DNA of 64,000 bases, from positions 785,229 to 849,228 of the forward strand of contig NZ_RJVQ01000001.1 of NCBI RefSeq assembly GCF_003856525.1, given 5' to 3'. Source of the stretch: Vibrio viridaestus. Lineage in GTDB: Bacteria; Pseudomonadota; Gammaproteobacteria; Enterobacterales; Vibrionaceae. Every line of letters begins with the position of its first letter. Within the stretch, counting starts at the first letter, position 1. A program made the position numbers and the translations under genes. The notes beneath the pieces were generated by a model. That model ran no database searches, had not been told where the DNA came from, and worked only from the letters and a program-made list of their open reading frames with translations. Positions 37,769 to 48,297 of the stretch are shown here, one piece after another.

Positions 37769-39687
37769 TCTATGCTCCTTGGTATGACTAATGGCCCATT
37801 ACTTGTGTAACGGTACTGCCAGAACAGTGTTTCCCAGTCAGTAATTTTACTTATGGAAATCGATTTAATTAACCCTAGGATTGTTTCAGCAAAGGCATGT
37901 GGATAGCTGCGAAGTGAGTCTGGTTTATCGGATGGCTTCTCGAGTAAATGGTAGCCAACACAGTTAGTCGAAAGTTCGCTGTCAGTCTTGAGCGCGTCAA
38001 GGATGCAGTTAATATCATTTAATTCTGTCAATGGCTCGAGTGACAACCATTTTCCTTGTTCTGCTGAGATTGATGTAACCGCTTCTTTAAAATGAGAGTA
38101 GCATTTAAAGCCGTCTATTCCATCAATCGTGAATCTCGTGGTTCCTCTAGCAAGTCGTTTGGGCAACATTCTTGCTATATCGGTCTTGGTAACTGAAATC
38201 ACGTTTTTTAACCGTATGATGAAAGTGATATTTCCATCGAACTGCCAGTCATCTCGGGTTGCAGGGGGATCAATTTTACCATTGGTCTTTAAAGTATGTT
38301 CTTTGGTCAAGCCCCTGTTTTCAATATGTCCGCTGTGAACGCAAACTGCAAAACTATCCATTTCAAAAGCTGTGTTGTGCGTTTGCATTTTGCGTTCAAA
38401 TGCATGGAGAAATCCCCACATGCCCATCATTGATGGTAGTCCGATACTAGCGGGGGTGTTCATTGCGTTAGCACCAGTAACACGTAAGTTTGGTAAAACC
38501 AGAAATATTCCTTGTTGATCGTTTTTAATAGAACTTGTCGAAGGTGCTTCTTCTTCGATAAGCTTAAAAAACAGTTGGATAAACGTTTTAGTCAGGTTTG
38601 GATTGTAGGCAAATCGACTTGCTGAGGATGTTAAAGCTAAGTCTGCATTAAACTTTTCAGCTAGTTTTTCTGCAGAATTGTCAGGTTGATATTCCTTCTC
38701 ATTTGTTAACCAGAGTTTCAGCATATTAGTCATTGAGCTTTTTAGACTGTTTTGGAATTTTCTTCTCTGGTTGGAAGGAATTAACCAATCTTTTTGATGC
38801 CAGAACTGATCTAAGGCATTTATATACTCTTTTGTTAACCATTGTGTTCTAGTATTCAAATAATGGTGTTTTTGTCTACCAATAAAGGGCATAGATTCTA
38901 TCAATCTGAATGTGCCACCACAGGACATGGGGAGTAGTCCCATACTGGTTGCACGACTACAATGCATAAGTGCGGTAAACTTATATTTTCCTTCAATAGC
39001 TTGATAGCAATGACTTTGTACTGATTGGGAAGAAACAGGAGATAGGGTTATGTAGGAACCTTTTCCATCAGAAACTGAAATTTGTTTTAAGTAGTTTGAT
39101 GCTAATTTGACATCGATAAGATGGTGAGGAATGGCTTTTAGTTGCTTGATTGCTACCTTTTTCTGTTTTTCATAACATCCCAGCTTTTTTAGTGATGACC
39201 ATAATGAATGTTCTGGATTTTTCAAAACGTTTGCCAAACAGCAAATATTGTTTTCCCAGATGAATTCACTGGTTAGGAAGATAGCCAAGTTGACGTATTT
39301 TGAATCCTGAGAATAGGACCAATTTAATGGTTCGAGCTTACTTGAAGAAAATAGATAACGGGGCAGTTCACCTATTGGTTTTGCTCTAATAATGCCTGAT
39401 GCCCGAATATCCGGAAATTTAACGTTGTGGCTATGTCGATACTGTGTTGTTTTCAGCGAATATCGCCACCACTTCTCATCCCTTATTTTTTCTTTACAGC
39501 GGAGTTGATCGAGAAGGTCTTTCTGTTTTTCAACTTTATCAGTGAGATTGACCAGAACAGTTAACGCTTCGAGTGGCGAATCGGTAATATCAATGTGGGG
39601 TGTTAAAGGGCGAAATGCCTTTCTAAGAATGAGAGTCAGTTCATCACTATCTTTATATTCTGCTAATAGATTGCTTAATGTATTCAT
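37765..39687 (-). CDS. cas8f: Cas8f-Cas5f fusion of I-F3 Cascade
   Basis: In I-F3 CASTs Cas8 and Cas5 are one polypeptide, and this 640-residue protein has that length. It recognises the PAM and holds the crRNA 5' handle. The central and C-terminal parts show Cas5/Cas8f-like stretches (LVLPNLRVTGANAMNTPASIG; FAVCVHSGHIENRGLTKEHT). Direct sequence similarity across Cas8 proteins is low, so the call also rests on its place between tniQ and cas7 with 1-nt and overlapping junctions. Confidence 0.9.
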   Translation of the reverse strand: MNTLSNLLAEYKDSDELTLILRKAFRPLTPHIDITDSPLEALTVLVNLTDKVEKQKDLLDQLRCKEKIRDEKWWRYSLKTTQYRHSHNVKFPDIRASGIIRAKPIGELPRYLFSSSKLEPLNWSYSQDSKYVNLAIFLTSEFIWENNICCLANVLKNPEHSLWSSLKKLGCYEKQKKVAIKQLKAIPHHLIDVKLASNYLKQISVSDGKGSYITLSPVSSQSVQSHCYQAIEGKYKFTALMHCSRATSMGLLPMSCGGTFRLIESMPFIGRQKHHYLNTRTQWLTKEYINALDQFWHQKDWLIPSNQRRKFQNSLKSSMTNMLKLWLTNEKEYQPDNSAEKLAEKFNADLALTSSASRFAYNPNLTKTFIQLFFKLIEEEAPSTSSIKNDQQGIFLVLPNLRVTGANAMNTPASIGLPSMMGMWGFLHAFERKMQTHNTAFEMDSFAVCVHSGHIENRGLTKEHTLKTNGKIDPPATRDDWQFDGNITFIIRLKNVISVTKTDIARMLPKRLARGTTRFTIDGIDGFKCYSHFKEAVTSISAEQGKWLSLEPLTELNDINCILDALKTDSELSTNCVGYHLLEKPSDKPDSLRSYPHAFAETILGLIKSISISKITDWETLFWQYRYTSNGPLVIPRSIE

Positions 39688-39688
39688 A

Positions 39689-40867
39689 TCACCACCGCGA
39701 AACGTAAAATGAGCGATTGAATTCGTCCGTTTGAAACTCGCTCAACCATAAGCAATACACATCACCTAAATGAAATAAGTAATGGGAATTGTTTAATGGA
39801 ACACTATTTTTGATATTGTGTTTAGGGAGCAATAGTCGTTGCTCTACCATTGAAGCAATTTCATCTGTGGTGGTATTAAGCAAAATAGCTACGTCAAAAG
39901 CATTCATTTTTAGATTGGCAAGAAATCCATTGTCTTCCCATAAGTGAATGTCTAGATAGGAAAATATTTCTTTTAGAATCAGGTTATATCGAAGGTTATG
40001 GCTTGGAAGTTTAAATGAATGAAGTAACAGTGATCCCAATAAATCTTTTAGTCGTAATCGTTCGTTGTTAACGATTGTGTATTCAATATTGAACTCGATT
40101 GTGTTTTTAATTTTGTCATGAAAGCTATGTGGCCAGTTTTGCCAAAATTTTAAGAATGTATCAGTATCAAAAAGCTCGTTATGAATTTGAGTCCACCAAT
40201 GTACTAATCCCCAACGATAACTTGCCGGTAAGTCAGGAAGGCCTTCTGAGGATTGACCTGATAACCATTGTGAAACGGATATTCCTGGTCCTATTTTTGA
40301 AGACTCGGTGGAACCTAAAATTTCGCCGCATTTCGGACAAACCCCAGCTAACCCATCTTTTCGATAGTCATATTCTCGGCCGCACTGACAGGTATAAACT
40401 AACTTTTCTCTGTGAAGGGGGCAGTAATCGATTCCCGAAAAGTGCCATAGATAACTGGCATAACCATTTTCTTGTAAACATTGAGGGCAGCAAGGAACAT
40501 GTTGAGTGCGAAGAAGTGAACGTGGAAATAACTCGGCTCCTCTAATAACACTGGATGAAGAGGAGTACTTAATTTGTGAACGGTTGATTGCGAGCCCGAG
40601 AATATTTTGAGGTTCATTAAACGTTAGTTGACTAAGGTGGTGTAGTGCGTGAGTTCTGGCCGTGGAGTGATTTTTTGATGAATAAGGGTTGATTAAACAT
40701 ACATCAGATGGAAATGTATCAAACTTCCTAGGGTCTTTATCAACAAGGTATCGTTTTACTGCCGACAAAAACTTAGCGATATCGTCATAACCATTCTTAT
40801 TGGCTACTCGTATGAAAAAACTTTCCAGTGATTCATCTTGATGTGTTTTTGGTCTTTGTAGAAACAT
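39689..40867 (-). CDS. tniQ: TniQ (TnsD-like) target-site adaptor
   Basis: TniQ dimerises on the Cas6 end of Cascade and recruits TnsC. The 392-residue protein has the TniQ N-terminus (RPKTHQDESLESFFIRVANKNGY) and two zinc-binding clusters: CPQC (127-130) with CPLH (149-152), and CQC (160-162) with CPKC (177-180). It is the first gene of the minus-strand tniQ-cas8/5-cas7-cas6 operon. No second, longer tnsD-type tniQ gene was seen, so both target pathways would use this protein with different guides. Confidence 0.93.
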   Translation of the reverse strand: MFLQRPKTHQDESLESFFIRVANKNGYDDIAKFLSAVKRYLVDKDPRKFDTFPSDVCLINPYSSKNHSTARTHALHHLSQLTFNEPQNILGLAINRSQIKYSSSSSVIRGAELFPRSLLRTQHVPCCPQCLQENGYASYLWHFSGIDYCPLHREKLVYTCQCGREYDYRKDGLAGVCPKCGEILGSTESSKIGPGISVSQWLSGQSSEGLPDLPASYRWGLVHWWTQIHNELFDTDTFLKFWQNWPHSFHDKIKNTIEFNIEYTIVNNERLRLKDLLGSLLLHSFKLPSHNLRYNLILKEIFSYLDIHLWEDNGFLANLKMNAFDVAILLNTTTDEIASMVEQRLLLPKHNIKNSVPLNNSHYLFHLGDVYCLWLSEFQTDEFNRSFYVSRW

Positions 40868-41340
40868 TATTCATCCTTGAAGCACTTAACCGTATAAAAA
40901 ATATCAGGTTAGCTTTCAGGATATTGTGACGTAGCTAGTGAAAGAAGAGTTTGCTAATTTCTGATAGTCATAACATCAAGATTTATTGAATATTTATTAT
41001 GCATAGCGTGGAGTAAATTTTATTACAAAATCAAAATTTATTTTCATACGTTTCTGAAATGACAACACGGCTAACTGGTTAAGTGTCCCTCTAGTAATTT
41101 ATACATTTAAATTGTGGATATGCTGATGCGAGTATCAGAGAGGAGCATGTAGAGCGACTCAGAGTTTGGCGGAAAATTTGCTCTCCTTAACCCGCCGTGC
41201 CACGAAGCTCATTAAAATGATGCATTGACTGCCCAGTTTTTCTAGATAAATCATATTGCATTTTGCCTTCGAAAATAGATTTTCAATTCGGTTCGATTTT
41301 TAAACGATTTAAACATAGATTAAGTAGAAAAGTTATTTCC
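40868..41340. other. Region upstream of tniQ, no intact gene
   Basis: This should contain the tniQ-cas promoter. A frame on the minus strand ending at about 41186 (KMQYDLSRKTGQSMHHFNEL then RGTAG) looks like the C-terminal end of a broken gene, but I do not recognise it. No TnsB-type repeats, meaning no transposon left end, are visible. Confidence 0.5.
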
Positions 41341-41852
41341 ATGAGTAAAAGTATGGGTACTACGCATCTCACGCTTAGCAACAATACGAGCAAATCATTA
41401 GTTGAAGCTATACACGCGACAGATGAACTGAGGTCATTTATCGTTCAAGGTCGTTTGATTATTGACAACAATCTCCTCGACTGTACAACGGCTATCGTTG
41501 TAGCAATTCGTATTATTGATTGTGAGATTGAAAGGTGGCGAGAAATTTTGCTCAGATCAACCGCTCAGTGGCACCTGAAATATTCTTTGACGTAGGAAAT
41601 TAAAAACAGATTCAAGATAGAGAACTCTATGTTCGTTCTGTAGAAGAAATACTTCGAATTCAAGTAGAATACTTGATGGATGAAGCGAAGATTGTGATTA
41701 CAGAGCGAGCTCCTGTAGCTATTCGAGAACTTCGCGTTTCTATTGCTAAATTACGTATGTCGATCAGTAATATTTCTAACATTCAAAAGCAGGTCAGCCC
41801 TTCGATTTTAGTGAACAAGGCATCTTTTGATATGTCAGAAGATACATTATAA
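41341..41852 (+). pseudogene. Broken unknown gene between CAST and malT
   Basis: The frame from 41341 (MSKSMGTTHLTLSNNTSKSL) stops at 41595. A second frame carries plausible coding just before that stop (QINRSVAPEIFFDVGN) and from 41604 to the stop at 41850-41852 (ELYVRSVEEILRIQVEYLMD, later LRVSIAKLRMSISNISN), with an in-frame TAA between. This pattern suggests one helical protein disrupted by a frameshift and a stop. No family is recognised. An upstream TTG at 41263 could lengthen it. Confidence 0.45.
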
Positions 41853-42708
41853 CTGCTAGAGATCGCAACAGAAAACGCTTATCTTCATTAGGTCTATGTT
41901 CAGTGAAACTATGACATAAATGGCTTAAGTCGTTAATCCATAAAAGCCTAGTTGACAAGAGAGAAAAAGCTATAATTCAATAACTCAGAGGTTGAAATTA
42001 TACTTTTATATTTATATCTTATTGATTATTTTCATAAAATATTCTTGTATAAATGGTATTTCTAACGTTTTTGCTTCAACTAATAATGCATGAGCTTTAT
42101 ATATATTACCATTATTTAAAGCTATTTTTATTGATTTTTTATAGAATTTAATCATATCCTTATCGTGCATATGCCACCAACCAATCTTATTTTTCTATTA
42201 GAAAGATGAGAAGTTATTGAAAGTTAATAGTAAATAAAATAAGCATAAATTACCTCATCCTTTATATTTTAATTTATGGATTATACTATAGTATTAGAGG
42301 CGTTATGATTGATGTTTATCTTTTGAATATATATTGATAAAAACCATATTTTGCATGCATGTCATATATAGTAGCCATACTACTATGATTAGTTTATAAG
42401 GCTTGGTCACTTTAATGTGATTAAATTGTCAGAGAAGATTATCGATAGAATTAGAGTAAATATAAATGCTAAAATCGAAAACTCTATTATTATTTAAACA
42501 TTTATCGTGTGTCTATTTCTACTGAAATTGAACATTTAAGAGTATATTAAATTTTTTAGTATTGTTTTTCTGTCAGCTTTGCATCATTTTCTATAATGAT
42601 TTCAAATGTGATCATATTTCAATTGAAGAATTTTATAGATAAAGTACCAGACAATTATACACCATATTCAATGTGGGCTTATTATTTCCTATAGATTAAT
42701 GAAAATCA
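41853..42708. other. AT-rich region downstream of malT
   Basis: Apart from one short minus-strand frame (42012-42170) I see no gene, transposon end, tRNA or clear terminator. Base composition is markedly more AT-rich than the flanking genes. Confidence 0.5.
42012..42170 (-). CDS. Possible 52-residue helical small protein
   Basis: A minus-strand frame from ATG at 42170 encodes MHDKDMIKFYKKSIKIALNN, continuing GNIYKAHALLVEAKTLEIPF to a TAA. The pattern resembles a single TPR-like helix pair. It lies downstream of malT on the same strand. No clear RBS; it could be a fragment of a larger decayed gene. Confidence 0.3.
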   Translation of the reverse strand: MHDKDMIKFYKKSIKIALNNGNIYKAHALLVEAKTLEIPFIQEYFMKIINKI

Positions 42709-45426
42709 CTAATTATAACAATCCACTAATCGCATTAGGTCTTCGGCTATTTTTATCGCGTCTTTGCGACTTTCTAGATTGAGTTTTTGGTATAAATTTC
42801 TGATGTGAGTCTTTATAGTTGTTCCTGCTACATTTAGTGTTAGTGCTATTTGCTCATTGCTTAATCCGGAGTAAATAAGCCCTAGTACTTGCCATTCCCT
42901 CTGTGTCAAAGGGCTTGTTCGCACTAATTGTGGAACCCTAGGGTGATTGATTAACTTATCTATAAATTCTTCATCAAAGTGAGTAGAACGACTTCTTTGT
43001 TTGCGTGATATCTCCTTTAAAATATAACTTGCGTGGTGTTTTTCTAGATCTGATAGAACATTTTTTTGTATGACCCTCTCGAGTACTGGTAAGATATATT
43101 CACCATCAACTAGAAAATCACCCACCATGCCAGTTTGATTTGTCATAATTAGCGCTTTCTGTAATAATTCTTCTGCTCGTTCATGTTTATTTTTTATATT
43201 TTCCAGAAGTGATTCTATAACTAAATTTCTATTAATATCAGTAACAAGATTTAATCGTTTTGCTTCTTTTTGAAGAAATTCCAAACTTTCCTGAGCATTT
43301 ATTAGCTGGTTAGTATAAATTTGAGCTCTAATGATATTTCGCCATTGCAGTTGTAAGAAGTGATTGGTGGCTTTGGCGGGTTTGTAAGCATTGACTAACC
43401 ATTCCGAGATGGAAGTGATATCATTACAATTATGCCAGTACAATAAGCGGGAAAAATTAGCGTTGGCTGTCCAATCGATATGATACGTCGATTGATGCAA
43501 TAGTTTTTCAATCTGGCTGATAAATTTTGCTGATTTATCTTTTTCTCCTCTGCAAATAGAGATTCTGGCCAAGATGGAATAACTATGTAGATGTTTACTT
43601 TTGTCAACATTACCAAGGACCTGAATGCCCTTATAGGCTAGCCTTTCGGCTTCTTCCAAAGAATTCCAACACCATAAAATCTGAGCATGTAGTCTTAATA
43701 AAAATTCATGAAGTGGTACTTGATGAAGTTTTTGGTCGTCAATCAGTTTGAATGCTGATTCATGCAATTCAAATGCAACCTGAACATACCCTTGGGCATG
43801 TAAAATTTCGCTTTGTTGGAGTAGTGACCATAATTCTTGGTGATAGATTTGGTGTTGCCTAGCTAGTCTCTCAGTTTGCTGCATTAACGATAGTGAACGG
43901 TCTAGATTTCCCCGAACATGATTGACCTCGCCTACGATAGAAGTAGCAATAATTCTATTTCTAAAATCGGTGTTTTCAAGCTGACTAAGAGCTAACTCTG
44001 CTAGTTCAAGTGCTTGATCTGGAGCATTTTTATTAATCGCTACTTGTGCATGAAGCGTATTTATCTCTCCTTGCTCATAGGTATTTATTAATACATTTCT
44101 TTGTTTCATTTCAACTTCCGCTACATTTAACATATCCTCTACGACAGTGTAGCGGTGTTGGCTCTGAGCTAGCCAGGCCTGGATGAGAGGAATCTTTGTA
44201 TGTGAATATAAATGATTTTTGTCCAGCGAGTTGATTATTGATTCTAGTGCGGCGAGGTCACCTTGATTGTACATAGTCCAACCACTGCTCAACAATAGTT
44301 GACAAATTAAATCGTTATTTTGGGCTTTTTGAGCGTGTTTTAAGGCCTGGCTGGGTAAATTAAATTTTAGCCATGCTCTTGCTGCCAGGGATTGAAGTTC
44401 AGATTCTCTTTCTGGTATCTTTAAGTGGCGTTCATGAATAAGAAATTCTGCAAACAAATGATGGAAACGGTACCAATTGTTTTCACCTTCTAACTGATGT
44501 ACAAAAAGCCCGTAGCGATTCAACGTCTCTATCAGATTGAATGCATCGTTCCTCTGAGTCAGTTCCGAAACTAGAACTTCATTAAATGTTTCTAAAACAG
44601 AACATTCCAGTAGAAATAGCTGGGTATCTTTATCAATATAAGCAAATACTTCTTCAATCAGGTATTCCCAAAGGTGGTCATGATTAAACTGTAATACAGA
44701 CTGTTTAGACTGAGCTAGAGAACGATTTAAATGCTTTGTTTGTAAAGCTATAAGCTGAAGGACAGCTGGCCATCCTTCAACATAAGTTCTGAGTTCTCGA
44801 ATGGTTTCCGGGTCCAATTGTTCCGTAATGATCTGACCAAAAAAACGTCTTGTTTCATCTTCATCAAAGGCCAGAATCTCACTATCGATTTCTACAAGTG
44901 AACCTCGAATGCGGAGGTTTGCAATACCAAGTGGTGGGGTGGACCGACTGGTGACAACTATCCTGATATTTTGGGGCATATGTCTAATAAAAAACTTAAC
45001 AGTTTCATGGATTTGTTCTTCATCTATCAAATGATAGTCATCGAGAACTACATAGCAATCTTGTGAAACATCATTTATTTCGTTAAACAGCTCAGAAAAT
45101 AGAGATGATATAGATGAGTATTGATTACGTTCGGCAAGGGTAACGCTGTTGGGGCACCCATTGTCTGTTGCAATATTAATAGCCTGGATTAGGTAATTGA
45201 TAAAATGAAAAAAATCATTATCTTCGCTATCAATATTGTACCAACCTACAGATGAAACTGTTTCAAGCCATTGGGAGACCATCGTTGTTTTACCATAACC
45301 AGCCGGAGAATGAAATAAAGCCAATTTATAATTAGTATTCGACGTTAATACACTAAGAACCTTAGGCCTAGATATAGCATTATATAAGCGACTCGGGCGA
45401 GTTAGTTTAGACGGAATAAGCATCAT
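42709..45426 (-). CDS. malT: MalT, ATP-dependent activator of the maltose regulon
   Basis: MalT binds ATP and maltotriose and activates mal promoters. The 905-residue protein (E. coli 901) has a NOD-type ATPase with Walker [10 protein letters not shown] (near residue 40) and Walker [11 protein letters not shown], a central helical TPR superdomain, and a C-terminal LuxR-type HTH ([20 protein letters not shown]). It is divergent from malP, as in E. coli, and lies at one end of the whole mal cluster. Confidence 0.95.
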   Translation of the reverse strand: MMLIPSKLTRPSRLYNAISRPKVLSVLTSNTNYKLALFHSPAGYGKTTMVSQWLETVSSVGWYNIDSEDNDFFHFINYLIQAINIATDNGCPNSVTLAERNQYSSISSLFSELFNEINDVSQDCYVVLDDYHLIDEEQIHETVKFFIRHMPQNIRIVVTSRSTPPLGIANLRIRGSLVEIDSEILAFDEDETRRFFGQIITEQLDPETIRELRTYVEGWPAVLQLIALQTKHLNRSLAQSKQSVLQFNHDHLWEYLIEEVFAYIDKDTQLFLLECSVLETFNEVLVSELTQRNDAFNLIETLNRYGLFVHQLEGENNWYRFHHLFAEFLIHERHLKIPERESELQSLAARAWLKFNLPSQALKHAQKAQNNDLICQLLLSSGWTMYNQGDLAALESIINSLDKNHLYSHTKIPLIQAWLAQSQHRYTVVEDMLNVAEVEMKQRNVLINTYEQGEINTLHAQVAINKNAPDQALELAELALSQLENTDFRNRIIATSIVGEVNHVRGNLDRSLSLMQQTERLARQHQIYHQELWSLLQQSEILHAQGYVQVAFELHESAFKLIDDQKLHQVPLHEFLLRLHAQILWCWNSLEEAERLAYKGIQVLGNVDKSKHLHSYSILARISICRGEKDKSAKFISQIEKLLHQSTYHIDWTANANFSRLLYWHNCNDITSISEWLVNAYKPAKATNHFLQLQWRNIIRAQIYTNQLINAQESLEFLQKEAKRLNLVTDINRNLVIESLLENIKNKHERAEELLQKALIMTNQTGMVGDFLVDGEYILPVLERVIQKNVLSDLEKHHASYILKEISRKQRSRSTHFDEEFIDKLINHPRVPQLVRTSPLTQREWQVLGLIYSGLSNEQIALTLNVAGTTIKTHIRNLYQKLNLESRKDAIKIAEDLMRLVDCYN

Positions 45427-45758
45427 GAGACTACTATTTTCATATTAATTAATTAATTGTGCTACTTAGTCCCCCTCAATTTCAATGTGATAATTTATAA
45501 TTTTGTCAGATGTCTCATTAACAGGGTGATTAAATTGTTTATATTTGCATTCTATCTTATAAATTTTTATATGGTATTGACATTTATTGATAAATGTAAT
45601 AACTAGTGTTTCCCTAAGCCTTATTTCAATTATACTTCCATTTTAATATACTCTACGCCCCATCTGCTCCTACTAACAATTCAATTCAACAGGATGATGT
45701 TTCATTGCTTAAAGCTGTGCAGGATAAGCATGGTGAATTAATAAATGGTGAGAAAGTA
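45427..45758. promoter_or_regulatory. malT-malP divergent regulatory region
   Basis: Contains GGATGA (45692-45697), the core of MalT boxes, and GGGGCGTAG on the minus strand (complement of 45653-45661), a motif that recurs before malE and the amylase gene. Otherwise AT-rich with no gene. Confidence 0.5.
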
Positions 45759-48212
45759 ATGAAAGGATCACAAATTAGTAACTTTGATTCGGAAGCTTTT
45801 AAGGAAAAAGTAAAGCTTCACCTGAATTCAACGTATGCAAGTAGTTTAGATATGGCGACACCCAAAGAATGGTACTTATCCATGGTAAGAGCCTTGTCAG
45901 ATATATCAATTCTTAATTTAGTAAATACTGAGCACGATGATCGTATAAAAAATTCAAAAAGCCTTAATTATTTGTCATTAGAATTTTTGATTGGCCGTTT
46001 GACCGGGAATAACCTCATCAATATGGGATTATATTCGCAGGTGAGTCGTGCTATGGATGAGCTTGGACAGAACCTGTCATATCTTCTGGAAGAAGAGCGC
46101 GATCCTTCACTTGGTAACGGAGGACTTGGACGACTGGCGGCATGTTTTATGGACTCTTGTGCTGCGCAGGAGTTTCCAACTGTTGGGTATGGTTTACATT
46201 ACGAATACGGGCTTTTTAGACAATCAATCATTAATATGTGCCAGTTTGAAAGTCCTGACCGATGGAAATGCGAAGAAGGATACCCATGGGAACGACATAG
46301 ACCTGAGTTCAATCAGACTGTTGGATTCTTCGGGCATGTAGTTTCTAAAAAAACCGAAGGATGCATTAAGCGGGTATGGAAGCCGTCTATGACAGTTAAA
46401 GCGGTTGCATGGGATATACCTATCGTTGGCTATAAAAGTGATACGGTTTATGCGCTTCGACTTTGGGAGTGCAAGGCTCCAGAGCCATTTTCTCTAGAAA
46501 AATTTAATGATGGCCTCTACGTTGATGCAGAGTTGGATGCGATTGAAGCAAGTCGTCTGACGAAGGTTCTTTATCCCAATGATAATCACGAAAAAGGTAA
46601 AGAACTAAGACTAATGCAGCAATATTTCCATAGTGCTGCCTCAGTTGCTGATATTTTACGGCGGCATGAGAGCGCCGGCCATTCCTTGGAATCTTTGCCA
46701 GATTATGAAACGATACAGCTAAATGATACTCACCCAACCATTTCTATTCCTGAATTAATGAGAATTTTAATAGATGAGAGAGATATTACTTGGGATAAAG
46801 CTTGGTGCATTTGCAGAAAAGTATTTGCTTATACCAATCATACGTTGATGCCTGAAGCTTTGGAAACATGGGGCCAGGCATTGATTGAGAAGTTGCTACC
46901 TCGTCACATGGAATTGATTATCGAAATTAACCATCATCTTCTAAAAGAAGTAAATCAGCTTTGGCCAGGAGATAAAGAGAAGCAGAATGCTATGGCGGTT
47001 ATTTCTTCTGATAATGAGCCGCTTGTCCGAATGGCGAATCTATGTATGGCTGGTACTTACGCCGTTAATGGTGTGGCGGCAATGCATACGGAATTGCTTA
47101 AAACCGAGTTGTTTGCTGATTTCAATACACTTTATCCTGGACATATAAAAAATGTCACTAACGGTATCAGTCCCCGTCGGTGGTTAACCTATTGTAATCC
47201 CAAACTGGCTAATTTAATTACGGATAAAATTGGCAACACATGGCAGAAAAATTTGGAAAATTTATCTGATTTAGTTCCATTTGCTAATGATATCCGATTC
47301 CAGTCTGATTATATGGCGATCAAGAAGACAAATAAATTACGTTTGACTGAGTGGGTAAAGTCGCACTTAGGTCTGCAGATTAACCCGGATGCTATATTTG
47401 ACGTTCAAATCAAACGGTTGCATGAATACAAAAGGCAGCATCTGAACCTTTTACACATCATCTCTTTGTATTATCGAATACTTAATGACCCAGAATTTGA
47501 TATGTATCCACGAGTTGTCTTTTTTGCAGCAAAAGCAGCTCCAGGATATAAGTTAGCAAAAGAGATTATTTTTGCAATTAATCAGGTGGCCGATACGATT
47601 AATCAGGACCCAAGAGTTAATGATAAACTTAAAGTAGTATTTATTCCGGACTACCGGGTTAGTCTTGCTGAGATCATTATTCCTGCAGCCGATATTTCCG
47701 AGCAAATATCTACTGCGGGCAAGGAAGCGTCAGGGACTGGTAATATGAAGCTGGCTCTAAATGGAGCATTAACCATTGGCACAATGGATGGCGCAAATGT
47801 TGAAATTAGGGAAGAAGTCGGTGACGAAAATATCTTTATCTTTGGGCTAAATGTCAATGAAGTGAACGCATTATTAAAAACAGATTATCAGCCTGAAAAA
47901 TACTATCAATCCGATCCATTACTTAAAGCATGTCTGGATTTACTGAATTCGGATACATTCACCCCCGGATACCCAACTCGTTTAAAACCAGTATACGATA
48001 CATTACTATCTGGTGGAGACCCTTATTTGTGTTTAGCTGATTTTTCATCGTATATTGAGATGCAGCAAAAAGCTGAAGAGCAATATAAAGACAAGGCAGG
48101 GTGGGCACAGAAAGCGATTCTTAATACGGCACTCGTTGGTAAATTCAGCTCAGATCGTTCTATCCGGGATTATGTTGAGAACATTTGGCATTTAAAGGCG
48201 GTTAACCGCTGA
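45759..48212 (+). CDS. malP: Maltodextrin phosphorylase
   Basis: MalP releases glucose-1-phosphate from maltodextrins in the cytoplasm. The 817-residue protein has the GT35 phosphorylase signature: RDPSLGNGGLGRLAACFMDS, QLNDTHPTISIPELMR and the PLP-lysine segment EASGTGNMKLALNGAL. The ATG at 45759 has GGTGAG before it and gives an N-terminus like other MalP proteins; the frame extends further only to a TTG at 45705. malQ follows. Confidence 0.93.
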   Translation: MKGSQISNFDSEAFKEKVKLHLNSTYASSLDMATPKEWYLSMVRALSDISILNLVNTEHDDRIKNSKSLNYLSLEFLIGRLTGNNLINMGLYSQVSRAMDELGQNLSYLLEEERDPSLGNGGLGRLAACFMDSCAAQEFPTVGYGLHYEYGLFRQSIINMCQFESPDRWKCEEGYPWERHRPEFNQTVGFFGHVVSKKTEGCIKRVWKPSMTVKAVAWDIPIVGYKSDTVYALRLWECKAPEPFSLEKFNDGLYVDAELDAIEASRLTKVLYPNDNHEKGKELRLMQQYFHSAASVADILRRHESAGHSLESLPDYETIQLNDTHPTISIPELMRILIDERDITWDKAWCICRKVFAYTNHTLMPEALETWGQALIEKLLPRHMELIIEINHHLLKEVNQLWPGDKEKQNAMAVISSDNEPLVRMANLCMAGTYAVNGVAAMHTELLKTELFADFNTLYPGHIKNVTNGISPRRWLTYCNPKLANLITDKIGNTWQKNLENLSDLVPFANDIRFQSDYMAIKKTNKLRLTEWVKSHLGLQINPDAIFDVQIKRLHEYKRQHLNLLHIISLYYRILNDPEFDMYPRVVFFAAKAAPGYKLAKEIIFAINQVADTINQDPRVNDKLKVVFIPDYRVSLAEIIIPAADISEQISTAGKEASGTGNMKLALNGALTIGTMDGANVEIREEVGDENIFIFGLNVNEVNALLKTDYQPEKYYQSDPLLKACLDLLNSDTFTPGYPTRLKPVYDTLLSGGDPYLCLADFSSYIEMQQKAEEQYKDKAGWAQKAILNTALVGKFSSDRSIRDYVENIWHLKAVNR

Positions 48213-48297
48213 TTTAGCCTTTTTCATAGCCGGAACTTTTTCCCGGCTATGAAATGATTGTTTAGTTCTTAGATAGTTAATGCCTTTGGAGCGAAAA

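Larger units (their letters stand above)
29770..40867. mobile_element. Tn7-like type I-F3 CRISPR-associated transposon (CAST), core
   Basis: The element contains a right end with TnsB repeats, tnsA-tnsB-tnsC, an accessory winged-helix/helicase pair, xre, an atypical guide unit, a short CRISPR array and tniQ-cas8/5-cas7-cas6. It lacks cas1, cas2 and cas3, as expected for nuclease-deficient guide-directed transposition. It sits downstream of guaC, a known I-F3 attachment site. The start (TGTTG at 29770) is firm to within 3 nt, with CTTGT just before it as the presumed target duplication. The left end was not found: it must lie in or beyond 40868-42708, or be lost. Confidence 0.93.

Noticed and set aside
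41041-41068. Minus-strand TGTCATTTCAGAAACG next to TGTTG, resembling a Tn402/Tn5053-type terminal repeat or a CAST terminus.
   Set aside because: No TnsB-type repeats lie inward of it, no matching partner end was found, and the bases after it do not repeat the sequence next to the right end.
41975-42000. AT-rich stretch with ATTCAATAACTCAGAGGTTG, considered as a diverged left-end TnsB repeat.
   Set aside because: The match to the inverted repeat consensus is poor, it is a single copy and no CAACA terminus follows.
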